Shown piece after piece: positions 45,685 to 56,806 of a stretch of 64,000 bases of DNA. Positions within the stretch are counted from its first letter, which is position 1. Each line of letters begins with the position of its first letter. A program made the translations under genes and the position numbers. Source of the stretch: Anastrepha obliqua (Eukaryota > Arthropoda > Insecta > Diptera > Tephritidae). The notes beneath the pieces were generated by a model, which saw only the letters and a list, made by a program, of their open reading frames with translations, was not told where the DNA came from and did not search any database. The stretch covers positions 56,857,601-56,921,600 of the forward strand of contig NC_072894.1 in assembly GCF_027943255.1 (NCBI RefSeq). Reading direction: 5' to 3'.

Positions 45685-46520
45685 TAACACCTTTAAGTCT
45701 ACTTTTCATACAATATAGTACATCAATTTCAAAATATAATAGTCGTGGGCTATCTTATCATTTCTTGTGAATAATGTTTCAGAGCTCTACTCGACCTTTT
45801 GAGTGTTGTTTTACAACTTTTTCTGTGAATATGCCCACAAATTTTCTAGAAACACTTCCTTGATAGCTGTTTTGCTTTTGTATTTCTGTTTTTGTTTGAT
45901 TTGGTGGAGTCAAATAGTTTACCGTTACGAAGTACTGGTAACTATGTAAGTTAATGAAATAATTTTGAAATGCTCGACAAATAAAACAAGATGGTTTTAA
46001 TTAAAAAAGTGCCAATAGTGCTTTAGTACGTCAACACATTTTTCTTGACAAACACTATTTAATTAAAACAGTTGCATTTGAAATTTACAAGTCCGGTGTA
46101 TAATAAAAATAAATTTTTATTTTCAGAAAATAATAAATATGTGGCTTTTGCTATTTACTAGCGGAGTTCGCTATCATAAAAATTACTTAAACGGAATTCT
46201 TTTTTAAATTTTAAATTCGAATTTGTGTATGTAAATTAAGCAAATTTTATTGAGTCGAATGCAAATTTTTTTGATTTGTGCCCGCTTGACACTACTACTG
46301 CGTACCATCTTACATCACAAGAACTAAACACTGAATCTCATCTTCATTAAATATACTTTAAGATACATTTTCATAATTTTTGTAAAAGTTAATTTTTTTT
46401 TCTCCTTTACTGACGTTGTGATCGCCTAAACGGTTCAACAGCAACTTAACCAAGGCATTGCTTTTCTGTTCATGGAAACGTTTTTTATGTGGTAGAAGCT
46501 CATGTCTCTTTTGGAATGAA
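45685..46520. other. AT-rich spacer
   Basis: Nothing recognised. Confidence 0.4.
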
Positions 46521-46522
46521 TA

Positions 46523-47554
46523 GAGTAAAGTCGGGTATTATGGGCACCATTTTACCTTGATATTGATTTCTACCAAAATAATCGTAATGAAAAAGCGATC
46601 TTTTTTTCTTTCTAACAGATATTGAATTATCTTTACATTTACTGCAAAATATACTCTAATATAATTGTTTTCGTCTGATAATATAGAAAAACTGAAACTA
46701 CAGTAAAAGTTGATGAAAAGAAAAATGGTGGGTAATGGGGCTCAGAGTATTCGGGTAAAGTGGGCCACTAGATAAAATCACCAAAAACAATTGTAAGGGT
46801 TAATAATAAGCCAATGAATTTATTCATATATTTTTTTAAATTTTAATTAATGACCTTCTTGGTTGACTATTTGAAAAAAAAGAAAAGATTAAACTGAGGT
46901 ATATATAAATCCACATTCTGTATAGCAGATGGTGGAAATTTGTGTTTCTCATACTCTTGCTCACGTAAATCGAAAAACATCATTCATTTTCTTTTGTGAA
47001 CCCATTGCTCTATTAAACGACGTTCCCGTTGGAGAGCGAAAACTTAGCTCATGTTTTGTGTCTGCGCAGGAATCCCCTGCAAATTGCTTAAGGACCGAAA
47101 ATGTGTTTGGCACTTTGGCAGTTCCGTCAATTGAAACGCCAGGGAACAAATATCGAGTCTTGTGAGGCCGCAAAGTCTTGATTCCATTTCTAATGTATAT
47201 TTTAAAAGGTATTTTTCTGTGGTTTCGTCCAGTATTGGCTTACGTCCAAGTGGGGTTTTTAAAAGCAGGCTAGGAGATGCATAACTCCTTGCCACTCTTT
47301 GCAATGTCAAACGCGACACCTCAAAAGTCTTTGATGTAAAAAGTGTGCCCATTTCCTTATTCCTAACAGCTACAATGGCTTTTTTCATCATACCGGGGTC
47401 CCATTTCCTTATTTCTCCATTTTTGGCATGTCTAAATATGTATAATTAAGAAATACAAAACAGGAAAATTAACGAGAATTAGGAAAATACGAAGGGAGTA
47501 ATGTGGGCTACTAGTTCACAATACCCGATGCTGACTAGCCCATATTAGCCACTG
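46523..47554 (-). mobile_element. pogo/Tigger-like element, N-terminal transposase relic
   Basis: TA-flanked (46521, 47555); the right end reads CAGTGGCTAATATGGGCTAG and the left GAGTAAAGTCGGGTATTATG, an imperfect match. The reverse strand has KKAIVAVRNKEMGTLFTSKT and RKPILDETTEKYLLKYTLEM, matching the psq-type helix-turn-helix and start of the CENP-B-type domain of pogo/jerky transposases, then LCGLTRLDICSLAFQL; a frame-shifted part gives ELSFRSPTGTSFNRAMG, which in the family lies just before the DDE domain. The DDE domain is absent. 1032 bp. Confidence 0.75.
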
Positions 47555-47914
47555 TACTACTTACAAGAAAAAAGTTTTACAAACTTTTGTTTAAATAATT
47601 TAAAAAGAGTTTCTTACCGCATTACCACGGCACTTCACAAAATATTTTGATCAACCGCTCATCAGTAAAGAGTCCAATTCAAAAGGCGAGCAGCGTAAAA
47701 CATCCGTTATATGAATTTTGAAGTTCATAAGCAATCTTTCTAGTGCGTGCTTGTTATTATGAAAAATACAGACGTTGACCACATTACCGAATAGCCCCTC
47801 AATATCCGATCTTACTCTATCTAACAGCGCTGCAATCCGTACGTCAGTGTAAAGTACAGTTTTATTCTCTTTGATTACTGAATTCATTCCTTTCGTATGG
47901 GTAACTTTACTTAT
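47555..47914 (-). other. Unrecognised reverse-strand frame of 78 codons
   Basis: Frame 47887-47651 (MNSVIKENKTVLYTDVRIAA ... HNNKHALERLLMNFKIHIT) has a mixed composition and an ATG but matches nothing I can name. It lies downstream of a LINE 3' end in the same orientation. It could be a chance frame. Confidence 0.2.
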
Positions 47915-48331
47915 TATTTTATTTATTTATTATTTATTTATTGTTCCACTTTCTTAAAATAAACATTACATTTCATTTTTAATCATTAACATTAGAACGT
48001 ACGACAGTGACACTAGGTCGTTTGTCGGAAGAAAAAAGAAAAAACAAAATCTTATATTTTACATATGTTACTATGGTACTATGTATTGAATTCGCTTAAA
48101 ATTAATTTTCTATATTCTATAGCACCAGTGATGAACTTTAACTTTACTTAACTCTTTTCTAAAATTTAGAGTAGCGGTAGTAAAATCTGATGAGTAGCTG
48201 GTAAGCCTTTGGCTGTCTAAAATAATAGTACGACCAAATATCCTAGCATTCAAAAAACCACCTTCTCTTATTCTGAAGGCGCTATTCGTCAACCATATTA
48301 ACTTTATTATTTCTAAGTCGTATGAAATGTT
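47915..48331 (-). mobile_element. LINE 3' end (CR1/Jockey-like), A-rich tail
   Basis: The reverse strand from about 48315 reads NSAFRIREGGFLNARIFGRT and YSSDFTTATLNFRKELSKVK, then a stop near 48112. The layout (aromatic/basic strip, then a short amphipathic end) resembles the extreme C-terminus of CR1/Jockey-type RTs. The 3' UTR ends in an (AAAT)n-like tail (47915-47943, read on the reverse strand), as non-LTR elements do. The family call is tentative. Confidence 0.4.
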
Positions 48332-48617
48332 AAAAAAAAAAAATAAATAATTGGCGCGTACACCCATTTTGGGTGTTTGGCCGAGCTCCTCCTCCTATTT
48401 GTGGTGTGCGTCTTGGTGTTGTTCCACAAAAGGAGGGACCTACAGTTTCATGCCGACTCCGAACGGTAGATATTTTTATGAGGAGCTTTTTCATGGCAGA
48501 AATACACTCGGAGGTTTGCCATTGCCTGCCGAGGGGCGACCGCTATTAGAAAAATGTTTTTATTAATTTTGCTTTCACCGAGATTCGAACCAACGACCTC
48601 TCAGTGAACGGCTACGG
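48332..48617 (-). mobile_element. tRNA-derived SINE, copy 4, target-site duplication, A box deleted
   Basis: B box at 48578-48591; a deletion of about 40 bp joins TCTCAGTGAA to CGGCTACGGCG and removes most of the A box. Flanked by the perfect 13-bp duplication CGTATGAAATGTT (48319-48331, 48618-48630). The duplication shows the 5' end is a true insertion end, though the missing box would weaken transcription. Confidence 0.9.
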
Positions 48618-48639
48618 CGTATGAAATGTTGGCTTTTGA

Positions 48640-48695
48640 GTATATCCTTTGTTGGGTATTTGGCCGAGCTTCTCGAGCAATTAGGGGTGTGCGAC
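48640..48695 (-). repeat. SINE 3'-end scrap
   Basis: It contains TTGGGTATTTGGCCGAGCTT and AATTAGGGGTGTGCG, the SINE 3' end in reverse orientation, just downstream of copy 4. Confidence 0.6.
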
Positions 48696-48699
48696 TGAA

Positions 48700-50250
48700 T
48701 TTTGTTATTGTTTTTTTTCTTCCTTTATTAACTCCACCTGTCTCCTAAGTAATTATTTTTACAGCTTGGATCTCATAACATCATTATCAATGATGTACTT
48801 TGCTTGCAGTACCATTCGCCTATGGCAACTGCCTAACAGCAGCAACTTATTATCGAACATTTTCTTGAACTGGGTAGTCTCCCAGTGTTATTATTATCCA
48901 CCCGATTCTTTGGTCTTTATAAATTCATCATAGTATTAAATATTTACCATGATTTTAGTATTTCCTGTCAAAAATAAAAATGCTTTTCTTTACCTAATTG
49001 TCAAACTCTCAAATGGTGGTAGTAAAGTGAAACAGCTGCTTGAACGATTTGGTTATTATCAGAAGCATAGCTTTCAACACATAAATATACACACATAAAA
49101 ACACCAGCCCCAACCAAGAGTGCAATTATTTCAGTGTTCAATAGCTTTTGTTAGTAAGCAATCACAGTATTTAACTCAGATGTATTCGAAAGGGAAACAA
49201 AACCAAAATAGAAATCAGAGAAAACAAAATAGCTTTCCTTATGTCACCCACTTTGGAAATGAATTAATTATGACCCGGCAAAGGACTTTTTATTTGAGCT
49301 GCCGTTGGACAAGCAACTAAGCAGGCACCAAATTCGCTTACTATACAAATCTCAGTTTTAATGTCTTTACAAAATACATATATACATATGTTTACCTATA
49401 CATATGAACAGAAGGCGATAGCGATGTGTTGGGTTGATGTGGAGTTTTCATATATCCGGCTATTTCTTTCTGGCCCTTTTTCATCCGCTGGCTTAAAGGT
49501 TTTTAGTACTGGCAGACAGTTGGGGAGCAAGCAGTTGCATGAGCAACGAAATATACGAGGGCAGCTATTTATATTCTGATCTAATTGAAAAATTAACAGT
49601 GCGGTTTTATGGTTTTTCAAAATATTCTCCATAACGAACAATAATTGTATTGAATTCGCTGTAGTGAATTCTTTGAAGTGCTTTTTCAGAGCAGTTTTTT
49701 TTTTTGTTAATTGTGTGGGATCCAACGCGAACACACTTTTAACACTACACAAATTTTATTGCTGCTAGTCACACTAACGCCCACTGAAGCCTCAATTGTG
49801 TTCAATCATTTCACATTCAGCTTCGATATTTTCTGACACAACAATAAGAAAATTTATTGTAGGTACTAATATTTCATTGATGTATTCTTATCTTGTTAAT
49901 CCACGTCGAAGATTGTGACAAATAACATAAATGTTTATGGTTTCATTCCATTTTTTTTGCGACACGAAGTTTTAAATCCACTAAGCTACACTAAAATGAC
50001 TCACACTTCAACACATTTTGAGTGCGTTTTCGGCAACCTTGAGTTTACAAAAAATTAAAAATTTTGTTTTTAATAACTTTTTTATTAAATGAAAAAAGAA
50101 ACAAAAATTTTAGTGATGGAAATCTTTAATTTGACTTTATGCTTTCCTTTATTTGTCTGTTGATGTACTGCAGCTGTCTAGTTTACGAGAGTCAAAGAGT
50201 CAAATATGATTAGTGTACGATGCCAGTTGTAAAAATTATAAATTTTCCGA
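48700..50250. other. Non-coding spacer
   Basis: No recognisable gene. The reverse-strand frame 49396-49752 has no ATG at its start and matches nothing known to me. Confidence 0.35.
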
Positions 50251-50252
50251 TA

Positions 50253-50283
50253 GGGTGATTCATTTTGCGCCACCTTGTACCTA
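50253..50283 (+). repeat. Solo mariner-type terminus
   Basis: GGGTGATTCATTTTGCGCCA followed by CCTTGTACCTA. The same 31-bp block, with three changes, occurs at 58987-59017. Flanks of the two sites differ, so each looks like a lone terminal repeat. Confidence 0.5.
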
Positions 50284-50289
50284 CTAGCT

Positions 50290-51180
50290 GTTGAAAATGA
50301 GGAAAACTATTTATTTCTTAAATTAAATTATTAGCTCTGGCTTCTATTTGTTTAAGTTAACATTTCAGAGAAGTGTAAATTGTAATACTACGATTTTTTC
50401 GAACTTCGCGCTCGTTTACCATCAAGTTTCGCTTCCTTTCATGAATTGCAGCGGTATGCCACCGAATTAGCCGGCTATGTCAAATAATTTGCCATATTTG
50501 TGGACTCTGAAAAATCATAGATAGCGACGAAGACTATAAGATAATTGTGTAAGTATTAGTATATAAGCATGTACATATGTGTTGCAATTGTCTTTGCATA
50601 ACGGTTCTGTTTAAACTATAATTAATATCCGCCAAACTTTTCAATGGAAATGCACTTGGCACCTGAACTATTAGAAGTGCCCAAGGCCAGAAATATAAAT
50701 AGTAGTCCTCGTATTTGTAATGAATTGTAAAATAAATTGACATGCAAACACGGATCACGTAGAATTCTATGTAATATGAATGAGACCTACATCTCACAGT
50801 GAAACGGACGAACACAAATACCGCTAGCAGTTTAATAAGTTCTGTAACACATGGCCCACAAATTGGTTCGTTAGTTTGTGTTGTGAATGTTAACTAATCC
50901 AACTACCAAAAAAAAAAAAACAACAAAAGACAAAAACAACGAGGAAAGTGTTATGGAAGTAGCTCGAATGGAAAAAGCACGTATTTCCATTGAATCCAAA
51001 CCATAAAGTTTTAAAAGCTAGGCAAAATCAGTGCATTTACTTTACCCAGCTCAATTATTTTAAATTATCAAAATTATTGTTCCACGAAATTTTCATACTA
51101 CTCAGTTCTACAAAACTCTGAGCGACTACAGTAGAGATTATCTACCTTTTCTTGCTCCCTATTTAAATTTGTAGCCTATT
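50290..51180. other. Spacer
   Basis: AT-rich; an A-rich run at about 50909-50922. Nothing recognised. Confidence 0.4.
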
Positions 51181-51183
51181 CTA

Positions 51184-52315
51184 AAGGGTAGGGACTTTTT
51201 TCTATAGGTTTTTTTTTGACAGATCTCGCGTGACTACTATGAAATTAAATAGACATTTTTTTGCATTCATTGAAATTGTATCAATGGAAACTTCCGTCTC
51301 AGTAACGTTTACAAAGCGTACAATTCTATTACGAAAATCAACCCTATATGAAAATTGTTCGCTCACGCTCAGGCCAACTTATGTCGATTAAAAAGGCCAT
51401 ACATTTTGTTTGGAAATTACCTTTATTCAGAGCAAAGAAAAAATGTGTGAAAATAATACAAAATTAAGAATCAATTTAAGTTTGCTCGACATGACCACCT
51501 TTTTACCTTGACTATGGCCTTGAGACGGTCCAGAAACGAATCGCGAGCTGCCCGAATGCTCCTACCCCCTCGCGGACAATCGATTTTTTCAGCCTTGAGA
51601 CTGGTAAATCTTTTAGTTCGTACCTTGCTCTCCAAAATGGCCCAATGATAATAATCCATCGGATTTGCGTCTGGTGAATTTGAAAGCCATTGTGTGGACG
51701 CTAAGAAATTCGGAACGTTGTTTTTTAGCCATTCTTGGCTCACTCGCGCTTTGTGAGACGGTGCGAGTACTGTTGAAACGTCTATGGTCTACCATGGTCC
51801 ACCGAAATGTTTGTAACAATGAATGGCTATCGCGTCTGGATAAACGATTTTTTGATGCCGGAAGTGTCCGTAATCTACACAATATTTGGTTCCAACAACA
51901 TGGCGCTACTTGCCATACAATCCGTGAATCAATGGATTGTTTTGTCGTTTCGGTGAGCAATTTATATCTCGTCTCGGACCAGTGGATTGGCCACCAAAAT
52001 CGTTTATTTGTGGAGGTATGTAAAGTCTAAGTGCATTGTGGATAAACCAGCTTCGAGTGAGGCATTCAAAGCCAGCATTACTAACGTTAGTCACGAGATA
52101 CCGACCGAAGTCCTCCAGAGAGCCGCACATCATTCAAAATTGATGTTTACGGGCCACGTTTAGTTGCGGCATGCGTTTAAAAAGGATTATCTTTAAAGAA
52201 TAGATATCCTCATATTTCTATAAAAAAATTATAAATATTGCCCTATAAGCTTGAATTTTCATTTTAAATTTCAGTTTTCAATTTAAAATCCGATGCCTTT
52301 AAATTCATCACCCTT
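51184..52315 (+). mobile_element. Mariner-like element interrupted by a maT fragment
   Basis: TA-flanked (51182, 52316), ends AAGGGTAGGGACTTTT and AAGGGTGATGAATTTAAAG. A short N-terminal stretch precedes the maT fragment (51390-51790). After it the plus strand reads LDKRFFDAGSVRNLHNIWFQ, QHGATCHTIRESMD (Asp 2 changed to His), GEQFISRLGPVDWPPKS (in pieces), then a deletion over the third Asp, and SITNVSHEIPTEVLQRAAH-like near the end. Same QQDGATCHT group as the DD41D copies; spacing cannot be measured. Confidence 0.65.
51390..51790 (-). pseudogene. maT (DD37D) transposase C-terminus, nested
   Basis: The reverse strand reads LAPSHKARVSQEWLKNNVPN, FLASTQWLSNSPDANPMDYY, HWAILESKVRTKRFTSLKAE, then ARDSFLDRLKAIVKVKRW and a stop at 51471. 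With QQD placed as in the family, the Asp of PMDY is 37 residues further, the maT spacing. A second, shorter copy of the 3' end is at 62715, where it hosts a piggyBac-like element. Confidence 0.75.
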
Positions 52316-52319
52316 TAGT

Positions 52320-53865
52320 AGCATGAAACACAAAACTTTTAGATAACAGTCAGTAATAAGCAGTCAATAGTCAGTAGACGGTAGACAGTAGCCAGTAAGC
52401 AGATATCAGCTTACACTCTCACAAATTCATTTGTTCTCTTTTTATGGTGTCTCCTTTCAAAACCCTCCAATTCCGAATGAATGAGAAAAAATATACGTAC
52501 ATATGGTCTCATAGTAAACTTAAAACAGCAGTGAAGTCTGAGAACACATTCTTTAAACAAGTATCTGAAGATGATACTCACTTGTCCAAGCAACAATAGG
52601 TCTCCTCAACAACCAGGAAAGAAGTATCCTGAATAGCATTGAATTGCCGCACGTTTTATATCACTAGGTAATTTTGAACTAAATTGAGCAACTATGAGTT
52701 AAACTTCTCAATAGGAAAATATGTATATATGTACTAAGCCTAGACAAATGCAGTATTAGCTAATTAACATCTATCTAACATCGCCTGATAGGCAGACATG
52801 TTATTCAACTAGTGGTGAAAGCACACGACTTTTGTAGAAGTTGGCAATACGAAGAAAAGAAGTGCACGATTTTGCAACTTTCAATAGTCAACTATCAACT
52901 GTCACTATCAAAGTTGGTATATTACCGATGACAAATGATACGCAAGCAATATTTCGAAAATCTAGAGGAGCTTAGATAAGAAAAAAATCATTGAACTTCT
53001 ACAGTTTCTGCTAAGCTCAAATTTATTTGATACGAGATTGGATACACTTGTGCGCCATGCAACATTCTAAGGAATCAATGATTTCAGTGCGCGTTTTTTC
53101 AAAAACAATTAATTATTTTGACAAATATCGGATATGCTTTAAGAACTTCATAGCTTTATTTCGTTAGTGCATTTTCGTACTCTTTTAAGTAATTTGTGAG
53201 CAATTATTTATTACTAAACGCAGAACTAACAAGTTGTGCCTGATACCAGGTGTGGATGTAATGTTTCAGCCTAAGCTAGTGAGCACCAGATTCTAATTTT
53301 GAAGAGAGTTCAAGCTGATGTCTAATGAAATAAATGTCGAATCTTCATCTGCAGCTTTGAATTTAATATAAAAAAATATATTTTCGAAACAGTGGATTTT
53401 AAAGTATTGTGTGTGTTCTTTGGAAGTGTCGCTCAGCGAAATACTTTACACTCTCAATTTTTACCGGAACATGCTTTCAATACACCAAACTGGATCTAAA
53501 TATCTCATCTAGGGAGTCGATTTTCAGCTGCGGAATGCATATTGTTCTAGGTAATTTACACATAAATATTATGAACTTGAACTGAATCATCCCAAGAAAA
53601 GGGCGTTTCTGAACATATCGATCTGTGCCCCACTAGAACTTTAATGAAAAAACAAAATATAGTTAACATACGTTTTGAATGAACCGAATCAGACCATAAA
53701 AAAAGAATTTCAGAAATATTGCGATGCCAGCACTACCTGGTGGGTAATATTTCTATAATAAAATATACCTTATGATCTACCCAGAAAATTTATTCAGCTC
53801 ACAAGTCCAGAAAATATTGTTCATCTGCGACAACCTCGCATAAAAAGACAAACACAGAGACGAGG
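52320..53865. other. Non-coding spacer with CAGTAR-type repeats
   Basis: A run of irregular CAGTAATAAGCAGTCAATAG-type repeats lies at about 52345-52405. No gene recognised in the rest. Confidence 0.45.
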
Positions 53866-54395
53866 TAGGTAGGTAGGTTAGATGGCAAAAGTACCCCAGA
53901 TATACTACAAGTAGCATTTACGCGCCTTTTTGATACCATAATGTGGACCACTACCTGTGAAAAAACTTAGGGAAAAGAAAACCGTCTACAGCCTTCCAGT
54001 GCTGTTGATGTAGTGGAGGAGAGCAAAGGGATCTAGGCTGCAGAACTTCTTCAAGTTATCCCCAAAGGGCACGCTAAGGAATCTCCAGCGCCTAGCCGCC
54101 AGAGCCGGACATTTGCAGGGAAAGTGCTCTACAGTATCTTCCTCTGCAGGATCCCCACAGTTTCTGCAATAGGGGTTGTACGGAATTTCAAGCTTCTCCG
54201 TATGAGTACCGATCACCCAGTGATCAGTGAACACCGCAATGAGTTTGGAAATTGAATGCCGGGCGATTCCCATCACCTTAAGCGTTCTGTTTCTATCGTA
54301 TTGGGACCATAGTATTTTCGAAAGGGTACACGATGAGACAGACGTCCATCTTTCTTGCGCTTTTTTAGAGAGAAATTGTGTTGTTTCCCACAGAG
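53866..54395 (-). mobile_element. LINE family D, copy 2 (C-terminal end and 3' UTR)
   Basis: One open frame (reverse strand, to 53986) reads RNRTLKVMGIARHSISKLIA, FTDHWVIGTHTEKLEIPYNP, YCRNCGDPAEEDTVEHFPCK, CPALAARRWRFLSVPFGDNL and LHYINSTGRL-stop. CRNC...H-PC-C is the Cys-His end of RNase H-type LINE ORF2. The 3' UTR ends in CTAACCTACCTACC. It is 5' truncated near 54395 and less decayed than copy 1. Confidence 0.8.
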
Positions 54396-54399
54396 ACGA

Positions 54400-54934
54400 A
54401 GTTTTTAAACAATTTTTTGATAATATTTTCAAGGTGCAGACATGACAGAACTACAATTTTATTGTAATACAAGTACAGTTAGATTGTAAATGATTTATAC
54501 TTAAATTTCATAACGTTTTAAAAGGAAGCAAAATTGAAACCTTTTTCGAGATTCTAAAATCTCAATACAAAATATGCATGTACCAAAAAAAATTTAAATA
54601 TATTATATATTAAAAATGACCCTAACCTACAAATATGAGATAAGTCCAAATTTGTTACGTGTATGAATATTAATAGGCACATCGGCTCATTTAAAATGCC
54701 GTTCGGGAAAAGAAAATACCATTTATATGCTAATTTCACTTTTGTTTTTTCTTGTACATTTGAATTTAGTTGTATCTTTAACGCGTTAATTTCTTCGTCT
54801 TCAATTTTAAATGAAATACTGCAATAATACGCAATTAGCATTTTAATTACTTTGATTGCTTGCGTTTTAGTGTCGTCCTGAAATGTTTCTTCAACTTAAT
54901 GGTTTTACGTTATATAAATGCACCTGTATTCATG
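54400..54934. other. AT-rich spacer
   Basis: Nothing recognised; the reverse-strand frame 54554-54841 is AT-driven. Confidence 0.35.
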
Positions 54935-54936
54935 TA

Positions 54937-55561
54937 AAGGATCTTTCAAAAGACGCGTCTGGATGTTGTTTTAAAAGAAAATATGTAAAAATTTAGATTC
55001 TCTCAGGTTTCACTATTTTTATATTTAAAATACGGCACTTAATAATTACATACATTTGAAAAGTGGCATAATTTAAATATTTACCTTGGGCACGTCTCTC
55101 GGTTGTCATATGTGAACTAAAATTTTCCAAGACTCGCTCACACATTAACGCATTGAATTCATTAAATAACCAATTTAATTTTTTTATTAATTAATTTCTA
55201 ATTTAATTTTGTAAGGATGCAAATGCAAATCTTTATGTAAAATCCATCCAAACAGCCAAAGTTGAAGTTGTTCAGCAACAGTTTGCGCGACAGCAGCAGT
55301 ATTTTCAATATAGTTTTTGGTCTGCCTGTCTAGCTGCCTTTTTCTATCCTCCACAGAACCAGTTCCGTGAAATTTTCCACCAACCTGTGAATTATCGACT
55401 TAACATCACGAATTTTCGGATGTGTTCTCAAAGACCGACTATTTTCATAATAAAAATCAGATCTAATATCAATGCGTTCTTCTATCGTGAAGTATCCATG
55501 GCTAAAATTTACTCGGAATTTCCCACTGTTGGCATCTAGGCGTCACTTTTGGAAGACCCTT
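54937..55561 (-). mobile_element. Mariner-like deletion family X, copy B
   Basis: TA-flanked (54935, 55562); ends AAGGATCTTTCAAAAGACGC and AAGGGTCTTCCAAAAGTGAC. The reverse strand shows N-terminal transposase traces: RSLRTHPKIRDVKSIIHRLV-like, a basic linker and TAAVAQTVAEQLQL-like pieces. No catalytic part. Size (625 bp) and layout match copy A (582 bp). Confidence 0.7.
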
Positions 55562-55564
55562 TAC

Positions 55565-56804
55565 AAGGTTAGTTAAATACTTAAGGATATTATTATTTAC
55601 TTTATGATTAATTTGGTTCTTTAACAGGATGTTCAGGACTTCACCGTTTTTGAATATGCGATTTTAAAGACTATTTTTTATTGCTCAAGTTAGTGTGCCT
55701 ATGGAAGGTCAAGCAAAGGATGAACGGATTGGCATAGGAAAGTTCACAGCATTCATCATACTGAGTAATTTATAATTTATATCTATGTCCATGTCTGTAT
55801 CGATAGCTTAATGTGTAACAAACACAAATCTGTTATATGAAAACATAATGGGGTTCGATGAGTAGGTTAGTATCCGGAGATGTGACTTGGATATTTAAGT
55901 ATGATTTTCAGGGCCAGAAATGATATCAGAATTATGTGAGAATGAATCAGCAACAGACAACGATAGACAGGATTTCCTAGTCGAGGCTGAAGCCATTGCT
56001 GATTATTTCTTCTGGCGAGGCCTTTTCACTCTCTCCAAGATGAAGTCGCATAAGTCCTTTAATGGAAAGTTTATAATTGTCTGGCTAAGTATTAGAATTA
56101 AGTCGTATTTTTCTTATAATTGAAGCCATCCACTCTCCTTAAGACTATCAATATTGAATCTACATTTTTAAAGCAGATATATATGTGTCAGAATATTATA
56201 GATAATTGTTTTTCTTTGGGCAATAAATTATATGTTGACAATCATTGAACGCCTAACAACTTTTTTGTGTTGTAAAGGAGCTTGCCTACGGATAAACATT
56301 TCCTGACAAAGTTTTGAGCCTGTGAAAATTAAACGACTTTAGGTGTCAAAAAAGAATAATAAAAGATAAACAAAACATCAACAAATCGTGCGGAATGTAA
56401 TTTACTGGTGTGTGAAAATATGAAAGTGTGTATGTATATATATGAGCATACATATGCACTTAAATGTAACAAGCATGGTTTCCAGATATGTGATTGGTCC
56501 TTTCTTATTGCTTCTCTTGCTGCTTTATGATATTCGTATGTTAAATATAATTTATGTGGGATTGTATTAGTATGTGACCTAAAATGCTTGCACACACCAG
56601 CATTTAAACGTACATAAATTCACATTCAAAAAATAAATAAATAACTGAAAGGCCCTTTGAGAAATATCGCTGGAGGCACTTGCACGCCTTAAGACCCTGA
56701 CTTTCGTTGAGTTTATTTATTTTAATTTGGTCTGTATTCCACTTCTTAAGAGTTAAATTGCACACAGCTACCAGCTATGAGTCAGTAAAATACAGTTGCA
56801 TATG
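55565..56804. other. Spacer
   Basis: No recognisable gene. A forward frame at 55920-56123 (MISELCENESATDNDRQD...) has an ATG but no family match. Confidence 0.35.
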
Positions 56805-56806
56805 TA

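Noticed and set aside
49396..49752. 118-codon reverse frame
   Set aside because: No ATG at its start, runs through a poly-A stretch and matches nothing known to me.
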